Shown here one piece after another: positions 1 through 12,000 of a stretch of 64,000 nt of DNA; the stretch's first letter is position 1; each line of letters begins with the position of its first letter. A program made the position numbers and the translations under genes. Origin of the DNA: Tetrahymena elliotti 4EA. Taxonomy: Eukaryota > Ciliophora > Oligohymenophorea > Hymenostomatida > Tetrahymenidae. The stretch is from NCBI GenBank assembly GCA_000231825.2, contig JH720388.1:1-64000 (forward strand), in the 5' to 3' direction. Below the pieces are notes generated by a model. The model was not told where the DNA came from. It did not search any database and saw nothing but the letters and a program-made list of their open reading frames with translations.

Positions 1-141
1 AACATGACAAAAATAATCTTTAAAAAAATATTTTGATAAAAAAATATATATTTAAAATCACAATATGTAATAAGATAATATTATATATTAGTAAACTTTA
101 AATTGAATTTATAACTTAGATGACAATTGAATTAAAATAAA
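1..141. other. AT-rich flank, no gene seen
   Basis: A/T-rich sequence downstream of the first minus-strand gene. No reading frame or motif is supported. Confidence 0.6.
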
Positions 142-1767
142 TCAAATTTAAGGAATCATAGTAAATTCATTTATTTATATTTCTTGTATATTTTCTGTCG
201 ATAAGAAGAAACAATATCTTTAGTCTTAATTAATTGCATCAAATCTTGCATCTTGCACTACTATAACATTTTCTTTGTTTGGAATTTCAGATAATATTAA
301 CTTTTTATTACTCAAGCATAATAGAATTTCGAATTATCTATTTTACTCGCCATTAGATTAATCTAAAAGATTTCTTCCTTTAGTACAGGAGGTGTTTAAC
401 CTTCCTTAGATTTAGCTATTTGAAATAAAGTAAGAAATTTATTGTTATTAAATTTGCTATTATTACTATTTTTTGGGGTTCAATTATTTATTGTAGTTTT
501 TAACTCCTAAGCAAAATTTATATTAAGGACATCCTTGAAATGGCTTCAATTCTAATTAAATTCGAAAGAAAAAGTCCTTTCTTAAGTGGAAAGAATTATA
601 TATTTCACCAATATCATTTTGGTTCAAGCATTTTATATTTACCTTGTTGCTCTAATTAATTTTTTATATTTAAAAGGTTTTAGGTGTGTGAACAATAATA
701 TATGTAGATATGCTCATTGGCATATTATTTTACAAGTGTTAATGAAGGCTATATTAGCTATAGTATAAGAATGTAATATCAGAAATATTTTTTTTGAATT
801 ATTCAGTCAAGGTTAAATCAGTGTTAAGTTAATTAGCATTTTATTAGAACTTTTATGAAAGTTGGGCTTCTTATATTAAAATGGATTCTGTAAGTTCTTT
901 CAATTAAAAACTGGCATCTTTTTAAAAATTTGCAGAAAATTATTAAAATGAATGATTTTGTTTCATTTAACTATCATTTTAATTTGCAGGTTAAAAAAGG
1001 GATTTAATTCTTTCAAGTTAGCCATTAACTTCATCTAGATTGCTTTCTGCTTACTAGTAAAAAGAATCATTTTTAGCTTCAAAAGTAAATGTTCTTCCAA
1101 GAATATTTATGATGTTAGTAGTTAAGGTCTTAAACTTCTGAGAAAGAGAAGATTGCTATTTGATAAAAGCTTAAGTTTTTAAGAAGCCATTCAATTTTTC
1201 TTTCAATAATTAGCTGTTTTCATTTTTTCTTTAGTTCAAATCTTTGATAAAGTTTGCTAAATTTTATCCATATTTATCTTCGCCTGTCATATAATCTTTG
1301 AACATTACCTTAAGCTTGCCCTTTTAAGAAACTTCGAAATAGAAATTTAATAGATCATTCTTGTTAACGAATTGCCTTTTTAAATTTTCTTGAATGGCTT
1401 TTTCGACAGCTTAAATTTAATAAGTAATACTTTCCTAAATTTGCTTTAAACTTTGTTTGCATTCTTCCAGAGGATCTTTATATTGTTAAGAGAGAAATTC
1501 ATTTTAATATTACTACAAAATATTCTTATCCTCTAAGAAAGGATATCTTTTAGAAATAACATTTTCCTTATTCAAAAACTCATCAATTTCGCTAATGAGA
1601 ATTAAGTTTTATCCAGATAAATTTTAAGATGTAACACATTCAATGCATGCTCCTATTTATTTTAATTTCAATTCCCCAATCTACAGATATATTATGTCAC
1701 TATTTTAGTGGTAGTGGCACTTTTTGCCATAATCAATATGATTTTTTAGATTTTGTATTTTCATCAT
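142..1767 (-). CDS. Zinc-binding (B-box-like) ciliate protein, 541 aa, unknown function
   Basis: A single uninterrupted frame runs 541 codons from ATG (1767-1765) to TGA (144-142) when TAA/TAG are Gln. The N terminus has C17-x2-H20 followed by C41-x2-C44, a spacing typical of small zinc-binding modules in a large family of Tetrahymena hypothetical proteins. After that the protein is Lys/Gln/Glu-rich and probably coiled-coil up to about residue 260. The C-terminal half has a more globular composition and ends in ...TMIPQI. I do not recognise a specific function. Regulation by ubiquitin, as in true B-box/RING proteins, would be speculation because a full RING set of Cys/His is absent. An alternative Met lies one codon downstream. 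No intron is needed, and the frame length is an exact multiple of three. Confidence 0.8.
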
Positions 1768-3567
1768 TTATTCTTTTTTTTTATTTCTGCCAGAATTTTA
1801 TTTTTTTTTTTATAATTAATTATATTGATTATTTAGGGTTGGGATGATCTTGCTTTTAAATTGAGTACTGAGTTGCGCGAATGTTAATTAAAATCTTCTT
1901 ATCATTATTATCAACTAATTTATTTCTGATTATTTGATTATTGTGAAGCTCTCATTTAATACTAAATCAATCTAATGAATAAAACAAGTTATTCCATACA
2001 AATATTTCATTTTTGAAGAAACTAATTCAGAGAAAATCATCAACCTAAAACATTTTTTAAAAAATCTAATTAACATGATAAATTCCAAATGCTTAAATTC
2101 TAAATATTACAACATTTATTCTCTACTACTCTCAGTAAAAAAAAGATATCAAATAATTTTATATGTACAATTTTATATTCATTTAATCTCTTCAAATAAA
2201 AAAATGAAATGCCTCTCTTTCATCTTTAATTTAAATAATGATTAATGCTGTTTGTCCAAAATATAAAAGTGTTTTATTTCTGAAATAGACAAATTCGGAG
2301 ATTAATTAATTTAAATTGTTTTCTTTTCATCTCTTTTAATTTCATTAAAACTTTTGATTTTTATTATCAATACCTTTTGTAATAAAAACTAAATCTATCT
2401 TTAATAATTATCCTTTGTGATAGAAAAAAGTTGAGATAAATGTATTTTATTAAAGTTATCTCATAAAATAATTTAAAATATTAATATATTTTTATTAAAC
2501 TTTTCTCCTCAATTGTCAATTATTTCAAATTAAATGTTTTCTCATTTCATTTTTGATTTAATGAATTAGTCGTGGATGAAATGCTTATGATTTTATTTAG
2601 AAATACTTCATCAAAAACAAAAAAAGTCCTTTATTTCTAAAATAAATTATGAGATAACTAAATTATAAATTACTCATATCATTCGATTTATTAATCAAAT
2701 ACAATTCTAATGACAAAATAATAAATCTCATTTTGTGATTTTTTTCTAAAATTTTGTTAATTTTCATAAATAAATTGTTTTCTAATTTCATCTTTATTTA
2801 AAGATATAAATATTGTTTGTGAAGAAATAAGAAAAATTGATATTAAGTCTTGATTCAAAATAAATTTAGATAAAAGCTTTTTATCAAATTATCAGAATAT
2901 TAATACATTTTTATTGGGTTTTTAGACTTAATTTTCAATTCTTTACAAAAATAAAAAGTGAAATGAAAAATTATGATTATTTTTTGAGATCAAAACAAAT
3001 TGATAAAAGTTTATTATCTAATTATCTCATAAATAAATAAATATTCGAATAACTAAATTGAAGAATATTAATATATTTTTGTTGGGTTTTTATACTTAAT
3101 TGTAGATTATTCAAGAATATAAAGTTAAATCAAAATAATTTTACAATTCATTTCGATAATTAATGTTAGGTATCCCTACTTTTTTTTATGTATCAAAAAT
3201 AATAATAGGAGTAATTTTTTCTTATCTCATAATTTGAATTCTTTCTCATTAAAAAGTTGGAATAGTTGTCATTCTTATTAATTTTTATGTTTATGATCAT
3301 TTAATTTTTATGTTTACGATCAATTAATTGTTTAAAATATTCGAAAGGGAGTTTTTTTCAAAAATCTGTTTCTTAAAATTAGTCATTTAAAAAATTAATC
3401 AAAAAATTAAATTTTTGATTTAGCAATTTTTTATTGAATTACTAGGTTATATCTAAACATAGTAATTAATAATTTCCAGATAAAAACATTCCTAGTAACA
3501 CCATTTCTACAAAAGAGCCAATTATTTGCTGCTGTGTAGTATTAATAGATTACTTGATAAACTTATA
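1768..3567. other. Gene-free AT-rich spacer with decayed repeats
   Basis: No coding frame is supported. Diverged copies of a stretch with 'attaatatattttt(a/g)ttgggtttttagacttaatt' recur near 2480-2530, 2900-2945 and 3065-3115, which suggests an old short repeat. The last 100 bases before 3568 are open in the same frame as the next gene but lack an ATG, so an upstream exon there cannot be excluded. Confidence 0.5.
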
Positions 3568-4354
3568 ATGTATTTGAAAGAAAAAGAGAAACAGAAATTT
3601 TTCTACCCTCTTGACATAATTTAAGAAATTAAAATCAATGAATCTAATTTGAATTAAGAAATATAAATGTAAATTCCAAGTAATATTTGTTTAACTACTT
3701 AAGGTGAGCTGATCAAGTTAGATTATTTTATTGAACCAATAATGATTTAGACATTTTGTTGTGTTACTAAAAATAAACCTCATAAAATTTAAATTTACAT
3801 TGTACCTAATTCAGATATATCTTAAAGTTAGTAACCAATACCAAAGCTAAAGAAATTCAAAGCTCCTAAAATCTGGAATCCAGTTGAAGTACATCCATCT
3901 TAATTTAATTAGAATTAAGCTTCAATTATTCAAAAATAATTAATAGTCAATATTTTTTGCCAAAGAAAAACAGTTATATCTTTAATGCTTGGAGTAAAAT
4001 TTAAAGGAGCAACCAATACTATAAATTGCTAATGACGAATAATAATAAATGCTTGAAAATTAATCAAATAAACTGCACATTTAAGGATAAAATTAAAATA
4101 AAAAATTACCCTTAATGTAATTGACAGAAAAATAGAATTTAGGATAACAAACATTTACTTCACCTTAAGATAATAAATAAAATATAGATTAATTTGAAGC
4201 GATTTAAACTCAATGTTACACTGATTAAGAAAAACCTATTTTACAATAAAAGGGAAATAATCAAAATTAAATAAATATTCCAATTATTTAGCCAGCATAT
4301 TTACACTAAACAGCTTAACCAAAAATGTCAAATGAAAATTAATCTAAGAATTGA
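3568..4354 (+). CDS. Small Gln-rich protein, two exons, unknown
   Basis: The first frame starts at ATG 3568 and reads through 3888. The coherent frame then shifts to a different phase that runs to TGA 4352-4354. A phase-0 intron 3889-3973 (85 nt, GTACAT...AACAG) joins them and gives 233 aa. The N-terminal part has a beta-strand-like stretch (ELIKLDYFIEPIMIQTFCC, then IQIYIVPNS) that faintly recalls the C-terminal strands of arrestin-fold proteins. That resemblance is weak and only an impression. The second exon is Gln/Asn-rich low complexity. The frame is also open upstream of the ATG to about 3480, so this may be the 3' part of a longer or truncated gene. Confidence 0.45.
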
Positions 4355-4440
4355 TTTTCTTTGTATTTTAAATTTTTAAATTATTTTTAATCTAACAATT
4401 TTGAAGTAATTAATTGAAGTAACTATAGGTAGTTTTTTTA

Positions 4441-4742
4441 AGGTTGGAAACTCTAGTTATCAGGTAAAAAATGATGTGATATTCTTATTTTCTACTCTTT
4501 AGATAGGGCGAATCTAGACTTTTATTTAAATTTGAGGAATGTATTACTGTCATCTTTTTAAATGAAGATCAATCTGTGTCATTTTTAAAAAATATGAAAA
4601 ATTTGTCAAAAATTGATGATTTTGAAATTAAAAATAATTCTCAATTTAAATTCTAAAAAAAAAACACCATTTATCCCTATTTCAAGAGTATAGAATTAGA
4701 CTATCATAGAAATTTTAATGGAATAGCTTGAGTTTCCAACCT
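4441..4742. repeat. 302-bp segment bounded by a 12-bp inverted repeat
   Basis: 'aggttggaaact' at 4441-4452 is the exact reverse complement of 4731-4742, and the match continues imperfectly inward for about 9 more bases. Inside is an open frame (4480-4731, ending TGA) of about 83 codons with coding-like composition. Its only early Met is internal. A GTAAAA...TTTAG segment (about 4463-4501) looks like an intron. This could be a small decayed mobile element or a gene relic. Confidence 0.35.
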
Positions 4743-5360
4743 AAATAAAAAACAATATTACAAAACAAAAAATTTATGAAATCAAAATAAAATATTTCTT
4801 TAAAAGATATAATATGATAATAAAAAGAAAATGAAATGAAAAATGAAGTAAAAATAAATAAATACCTTGAGCTCTCTCATATATAAATTAAGATACTTTT
4901 CAAAATTTTTGGTTCTTAAGTTCCTATTTTTGAAAATAGTCCTTAATTTATGAGAATCCACGGTATTGTAAATAAAGAAAGTTAATTTGTTAAATAAATC
5001 TATGACTTACAGTTCATTTAAACAAATTAGATTATTAATTAATAAGAAAATCCTTTTTAAATATGAATGAATGTTTAATTTATGCCAATTGAATATTTTT
5101 TTGATTTAATTAAAAACTTATCTTTGGATGTAAAAATTCAATCAGTAAATTCTTTTTAAGATTTGAGATACCCAATCAATACACTATACAGTTTACTTAA
5201 TTAATTAATTTTTTAATTGCACTTGAAAGGAAAAAAAAAAAATTTGAATGAGTTTAAAGCAAATAGTACAAAGATATGAAAAAATTTAAAAGGCAAAATA
5301 TATTTAAAAAAAAAATTGAATTCTTAATTATAATTTTTTAATTTTTATTTATGTTAATTA
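4743..5360. other. AT-rich spacer, nothing seen
   Basis: Long A and T runs with no supported frame or structure. It lies between the inverted-repeat segment and the 3' end of the convergent protease-like gene. Confidence 0.5.
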
Positions 5361-6653
5361 TCATTTAATTTTATTCATTTCTATAGCTATCTTTTTTTGT
5401 TTTTTGGATTTTAAGAAGGTTTCTTCTAATTTATTTGGTTTGAAACTAAACAAAAATTTGGAGGAAAAAATTATAAGGATAATTAAATTAAGCCCACTAA
5501 AGATGGAGAATGTTATTATAATAGATTTTAAATTCATATGATTAATCAATTAAGCTCCTATAATTTTAACAGAGTTAGATTATTTTTGATACATGATTTG
5601 ATTATTCAACTTAAATAATAATGGAGCAGATATTACGAAATTATCATCCTCATATAAATATATAAAACAGGAGTATCCATTATAACTAGTATAGTGTTCA
5701 GGTGTTATTGTAATTTTATATTACTCTGTTATTAAGGTGATATCAGGTAAGTTTTTAACCTCTTCGCATTAGCAATTTTTACAGTTTTAAAAAAATTGAT
5801 TATACTAATCAATATTATAGTCTTTTAAAATTAATTTATAAAGGTCTTTAGGGATATAAGTGGTATCTTCTAAGTACCCCATTTTATCTGTTAATTAATC
5901 TAATATAATTCTTTTATTTTTGATTTCCTCTGAGATATCTTCACCATTCAAGTAGATTCCATAGCTCATAATTTGGAAAGATTTTGTATTGCTAACCATA
6001 GGATTAGATGGAGTATTATAGTATTCAGATTTAGCATCTAAATCAAAACTCATGTTAATTTTTTTTTTCTTCAATTTAGTATATCCTAAGTCTTCTGTAA
6101 CTATTTCTCCTCTTAAGATATAATCGCTGGTTTTTATAACATTTTATTCATACATTTAATCAAATATGTTTTCCTGTAACCTGTCAAAAATAATAACTCC
6201 ATTAAAGTAAATTTTCACCATATTATTGAATTGCTAAACGCAATCAAATTTATATTTTGACTTTAACTTTATATTTTTAAAAGACAAAACATCTTCTACT
6301 TCTACTCCAGCAATTTAGGTGTAGTAGTATGCGTCTTCTCTTTGAAAAGGATCTTTTATCAAAGATGTTTAACTCTTTTCATAGCTATAAACATTGTTAA
6401 TTCCCAATTATTACAGTATGTTAATATAATTTGAGCTTCTTCCTAAGCTTTCATCAATAATGAATTACCCCAATACAGAGTCAGTCTTAGTTCCAAATGT
6501 AACTAACAATGTTAGAAGAACTGGCGGAGAGCCTATATTAAGTTCAATTATGGCTCCTTGCTCAATTTGACTTGTAAGAGTACTGATTGTTTCAATACAA
6601 AATACTCTCTTTAATATAAAAGTTGTTGTAAATATTATTAAAAACTTAATCAT
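5361..6653 (-). CDS. Pepsin-fold (A1 family) membrane protein, probably inactive, 430 aa
   Basis: One intron-free frame runs from ATG (6653) to TGA (5363-5361). Residues 1-20 form a signal peptide (MIKFLIIFTTTFILKRVFCI). Residues 36-62 match the N-terminal pepsin-lobe signature (IELNIGSPP...), but the catalytic D-T-G position reads T-F-G (about 52-54). In the second lobe, 'LEDTTYIPKDLYKLI' aligns with the usual 'DSGTxxxYIPxxLY' but lacks the D-[ST]-G triad. It is followed by a C-x2-C-x-C cluster and 'LPDITLI', both typical of the pepsin C-lobe. A hydrophobic helix at about 376-398 and a Lys-rich tail suggest a type I membrane protein. From family knowledge, losing both Asp triads should abolish proteolysis. 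The fold is inferred, and function is unknown. Confidence 0.75.
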
Positions 6654-6984
6654 ATTTTGGATATTGTAATCTTTTATCTTTTAATTAATTGTGTATGCCG
6701 ATTCTAAAGAATAAAGAGTTTAAACTTTATCATAAATTCCATTTTACATAATTCTTCGAAAAGAGTAAAGTGCTTTTTTAATTATCAATATTTAAATTTT
6801 AAAAATTCCCTTTTCAGTAGATCAGGCAAATATGATCTGGCATATAATTTAATTAAAATTTCGAATTTAAAATGTCTATCTTTTCTTCAAGCTGTGCTAT
6901 GTTCTAGCTATTATCAAATTTAAATTTAACTATTCAAAAAAATGAACGAATTAAGGAGATTGTGAAGAAATATTTTCAAAAATA

Positions 6985-7620
6985 AGAATTTCATAATTTA
7001 ATTTATAAAGGAGTTTTTATTTTTGATCTTTAAAGGACGGATCAAATCTATTTTTAGTAATTAAAATGTAGCCCTTTTGCTACATGTTTTATTAACAATA
7101 GAAATTTGAAGTATTTTTTAAAAATAGTTTTTAGAATAGTTAAGAAAGCATGTATATACTAATAGTTATGTAAATTAGTTATTATTTCTATGAATAAAAA
7201 TAATTTTGGTCCTTTAAGGCAAGCGGGCTAATAAAAAACTTCTTCGATGAAATTCTAATTTTTGAAAATAAATATTTTCTTCATAATTTTATGAAGAAAA
7301 AATTCTGAAGAAGTATATTCATAAATTAGAATTTCAAAATTTAATTAATTTTTCAAGTTTTTATCTATTTGAGTTTTAAAGGATCAAAACTATTTTTAGT
7401 TACTTGAATCATAACCTATTTTATATATTACAAGTTTTTGTTTCTATGTTATCTCTTTTATTAACTATTCTAAAAAAGATTAAAAAAAATTCACAATATT
7501 GGACCAAAATATTAATTAAGAAAATGTGAATTTCTAAAATTAGAATTCATCATAATTTGTTTTAATTTTTCGTAAAGAAGTTTTTATTTATCTCTCTGCC
7601 TGAAAAGATCATAGACAAAA
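6985..7620. repeat. Degenerate direct repeat, about three copies
   Basis: Units beginning near 6988, 7336 and 7550 share the order 'cataattta...ttt(a)taa(a)g(g/a)a(g)tttttatttttgatc...tttaaaggatcaaa...tatttttagta'. Copies are heavily diverged. They read as an old dispersed or tandem repeat rather than coding sequence. Confidence 0.4.
7238..7336. repeat. Nested inverted repeat (99 bp)
   Basis: Three arm pairs are perfect: acttcttc 7238-7245 with gaagaagt 7307-7314, tgaaattctaattt 7248-7261 with aaattagaatttca 7323-7336, and an inner ttttcttcat/atgaagaaaa hairpin centred at about 7287. The pairs are interleaved rather than fully concentric, as expected for a rearranged palindromic element. Confidence 0.5.
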
Positions 7621-8431
7621 CATGTATAGGAATATTCATAGTCATTTAAAAAGATGATTATTAAAATGACCAAAAATATTTTTGATTATTAGTTAATATA
7701 TTTTTTTTTTTTTGAGCTTTGAAGAACTAGGAGTGAAAACAGGTAAGGCTATTTTAATTTCAAACTAATTTAAGGAAAAATCTATGTTTTAAATATCTTT
7801 TTTATAAAATTTAAAATAAAATAAATACATAGTAGGAAGATGAATAAAAAGAGTGTTTTATATTCCTTCAACATTATTTCAGAATAAAAAATTTTTTTCA
7901 AAAGAAGGAACAATATAATTGTTTTTTATTTTTTAATTGTTATATAAGATTATTTAAGATAAATAATTTTAATTTATTTTATTTACTGTTGTATGATTGA
8001 AAATTTACACTTGGTTAAATAATTTTAAAGATGTTTAAGATTTAACAAGCCATAACCAGTATTAGAGAGTATATTTCCTTACTACAGTTATCATGATTAC
8101 TTTTAGATATGGTGATAAAACTCCTGTTAATTTCTATCAATTTAAAAATGCTGACTGTCTTGGAATTTTTGATTAAAGATGTAATTTTATTAGATTCATT
8201 TTATCGAAATGAAAACTAATAATAAAGCTTTGCAAATTTTAACACAATTTAATTTATGGTTTCATATGTTTGAAAAAATATATCTTCAGATTTGAAATGT
8301 AAAGTCATATATTTTTTTATCAAATCAAATTTAAAAGACATTTTAAAATAATAAAATGTTTGAAATTATTATATAAATGACTGAAGATAATCTCTAGTAC
8401 TCAAGTATTAAACTAAAAATTTTAAAAATTC

Positions 8432-8497
8432 AAATTTATTGTGAAATAAGTCTAAACCATTTCCTCTTTCTTAAGAATTCTGAATATCTTTTAATTA
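8432..8497. repeat. Short duplicated segment (copy at 34838-34903)
   Basis: About 65 bp starting 'aaatttattgtgaaataag' and ending 'aatatcttttaatta' recur with roughly six mismatches at 34838-34903, next to the NACHT-WD40 gene fragment. This marks shared ancestry of the flank of gene A and the flank of the B/C spacer. Confidence 0.6.
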
Positions 8498-9062
8498 CCA
8501 TAAAACCTCATTCCCTTGCTCCTCATTTTAGGTAAACTAGCGAAAGAACGAGTGTGAGGAGAAGCTTTTTTAAAGTACATGTATTTATGTCTAAATGATC
8601 AATTTTAATGAGAAAGTCTTGCGGTGCAGTAATTAAATTAATTTTGTTTGGTATTTTCTTTTTTTTCTAAATTGTTGAAGATATTTTATTTTGAATATTT
8701 AACTATTAATAAGGAGAGATTTAGTTTAATTTTTATAATTAGCTATTTTTTACAATTGAAAAAATAAATAGTTAAATTTTTTCTAAAATATTTTTCAGTT
8801 AGTTTTATATTGCTACTTTGCATTTTTGAATATCATCGTGTGAGTTAGACTTTAATTAAATGTTAATATTTTAGTTAATTAAGTTTTATTTAGATTAATT
8901 TATGTAAAAAGAATATATGGATTAATTATAAATTTCTATCAATAGAAAAAGTTAAATCAAAAGATCTGTCTGTCTATTTATTTTTTCTTATTTTAGAAAC
9001 TTTTGGTGTTAATTAAAAAAGAAAGAAGATTTAAAAGAAAATTAATTACAAATCCAATTGAT

Positions 9063-12000
9063 ATGATTACTTATTTAGTCTTATAAATTATTATATTAGC
9101 ATCTGTGAGGGGATAATCTTTGCTGTAATGCAAATCTTAAGGTTCATTTTATGATTTGGCTCTATAAAATTGTGCTACTTGTCCAATTTTATGTGGAAAA
9201 TGTGAAGATAACGACTCATGCTTAGATTGCTAACCAGAATCATTTCTTGTAATTAATCAACATATTTTGTTAAAAGTACTTAAATGTTTGTTTTATTAGG
9301 ATTAAAAATCCAAAAATTGTTAACCAGTATGCTAAAATGGAGATGCAGCTGATAGTATTTTAAAAATGTGTATACCATGCTAGATAGAAAATTGTTATAG
9401 CTGTTCATATGAGGGAAATCAATGCAAAAAGTGCAAAAAGGGGTGGTTTTTATCTGAAAATTAAAAGAACTGTATCAAGAAAGAGTGTAGCAATAATAAG
9501 TATAGTTACTATAATGCATTAACAGGATAATGCATTACAAACTGCAATGACTATGCAGATAGAGAAAGCAGATAATGTGTTAACTTAAAGAAATATGGTA
9601 AAATTAAAATCCTTGCTAATCGATACAAAGTTTTGTAAGCTAATATAAATCAGATCTTTTTTTATAAAAAGATTGACGGGAGTTAGACTGTAAAATTAAT
9701 TCATATTTGATCAAATTTTAATTTAATTTTAAGGTAATTACATTAGATGATTTCTCTGTAATCTTTTATTCTTATCCATAGCTGATTCCTGAAAACTAAT
9801 TAAGCTTTATTGTTTCTGGATATTAATATGCAGTGTTAAATGACCAAAGTATCTATCTAATTCAAGAGACCTCAATCCAAAAGATTGATTTAGAATAGAT
9901 TTCCATAGAGGCAATTTATTCTAATCATTTGAAATTTAAAGCTATTTCTTTTTCCAAATCTTATTTTTATGGAATTTACAATCAAAATCTCTATGCATAC
10001 GATTATTTGAATGAGAAAGAATAAATCTTTTTGTTTTAAGATATCACTTCAATAGAATTTAATCCTTACAGATTTAATGAAACAAAAAGAATTTTAAATG
10101 ATTTACCACCCGAATAAGAAAAACAGAAAAGATCATTATAATCCTAAATATCTATTCTACCAGAAAAATAAGAAAAACAAAAAAGATCATTATAATCTTC
10201 CACATCTCCTTAATTGGTTTTAGATAGTTTGGGGTGCTAAATAGTAAAGGAAAGTAGCTAAAAACTTAACCCCTTTTTAGAAAATATTAATTTGATTCCA
10301 AGAGATTTTCTGATAGAAAGTTAATCTAACTAACAACAGATACAATATTTGTATTAGAAATTTTAGTTTGTTTAGGATTTTTTTAATCTAAATAAAATTA
10401 TACTTGTGTAATTACAGTATTAAGTGTATGAAATCTATTTCTATGATATTTCAAGTTCTGTTTTTATTTAAGCTCATTTCCCATTAGGTACACTAATGCT
10501 AGATACTTTTGAGTTTGATGGTAAAATTAGATTCATCACAATTAAGACTGATTATTTTTAGGGTGTTTATTAATCTGCTGTTGTGTGTGTAAATTTTACT
10601 TAGAATGATAATCAGACTGAAAGCAAATATTATTTTGAATATGTTGTTTATTTTAATTTAAAAGTTGATCAATTAATAATAAATATTTCAAAAAATAGGA
10701 CCAGCCTCATTACGCAAGACTAAACTCTTCTATGATTGAATATTTAATTAGTGACAATAAATAAGAATTGATAATTGTAACTCAAGAAGGTTATTTTAAT
10801 TATAATTATTTACATTTCTTCTAATTTTCTTAAATAGATTACTTCAATTTAATTATTTAATTAGTGTAAAAAAAATATTAATTATATATTATAAATTAAG
10901 GATATGAAATTATTAATATAAGTGCTTAAATGAGTTAAAAAGCTACACCTTACACTTCAAATAAAATATTTTTGTTTTAAAACACAATACTAATACATTC
11001 GAAATTTATTTCTTTTACTTAAAGTTTGATTTATTAATTGGATGAGAATACAATTAAAATTTAATTATTAAAGTTAGACAATGAGACATTCTAAAATAAT
11101 AATGGATCTTTTCAATACATAGCTAATCTAAACAGGAAAAACTATTATAATTTTAATTTAAATCAAAATAGAGCTTAGATGATAAATAATGAAACTTTAG
11201 CATTTTCATATATGAATTAACTTTAATTTATCAATCTACCAATAAATTAAGCAAATTTTTCAATTTCTTATAGCAGTTTTATTGATCATAATTCAACTTC
11301 ATTAATGAATGGAGTGATTAAATTACTATATTCAAAAGAAAGAAGTTATTTAGTAATTCTTTTTAACTCAGGATTTAGAGTTGTGTAACTAGAAAATCTA
11401 GAATAAATATTTGAGAAAAACCTTAAATAACAAATTGTAAATGCAGAAATGATAGTTCAAAAATTAGTGATTGTTTATAAAATTTAATTAAACTTCAATT
11501 TTGTTTTAGTAGATATAGATAATCATTAGATGTATCAATATGAGATAAAGAGCACTAGTATTTAAATAAATTTAAAGAAAGAGTTAAACTCTTAATTTTT
11601 ACTAGCAAGTGTTTCTTATGATACCAAGATATATTTGTTTATCATATCATCTGGAAAAAATGATGTATTTTCAATAAATGATAAGGCAAATTTGGTAAAG
11701 TACTATGAAGATAAAATTGTTCAAGTATTGAATGATTATAAAATTTTCATTTCAACTATTTAAAATTATATCTTATTACTTTAATATGATCCTGTTAATG
11801 TAAAGCTAAATCACATTGAAACTATCTATACTAAAGGTAGTTATTTAATCATAAATAGTTAAAATGTACTCGTTAATAGTTTTTGCTCTAATAGACTTTC
11901 ACTAACAATCTATAACACAAGCACCAGGTAAAATTATATGATTTAAAATAGTGGTATATCTCTAAATGAAATGAGGTAAATAAAAAGCTTATCATATAAT

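Larger units (their letters stand above)
6654..9062. other. Gene-free spacer upstream of gene A
   Basis: No coding frame of substance is supported over 2.4 kb. It contains degenerate direct repeats (6985-7620), a nested inverted repeat (7238-7336), a short piece shared with 34.8 kb (8432-8497) and a slightly GC-richer patch at about 8505-8640 with an imperfect cctca/tgagg hairpin. The last 200 bases hold the probable promoter of gene A, but I see no recognisable element. Confidence 0.5.

Noticed and set aside
586..1847. Short plus-strand ORFs (586-768 and 1647-1847)
   Set aside because: They lie opposite the 541-codon minus-strand gene (or just beyond its start), are hydrophobic low-complexity translations of T-runs and have no support.
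8093..8212. 39-codon ORF starting MITFRYGDKTPVNF
   Set aside because: Too short and isolated to support, with no paralogue or flanking exons in the window.
10790..10837. Alternative shorter intron (GTTATT...AAATAG) in gene A
   Set aside because: Ending the intron at 10900 instead restores 'GYEIINIS', which matches 'GYEIIDIS' in gene B, so the longer intron is preferred.
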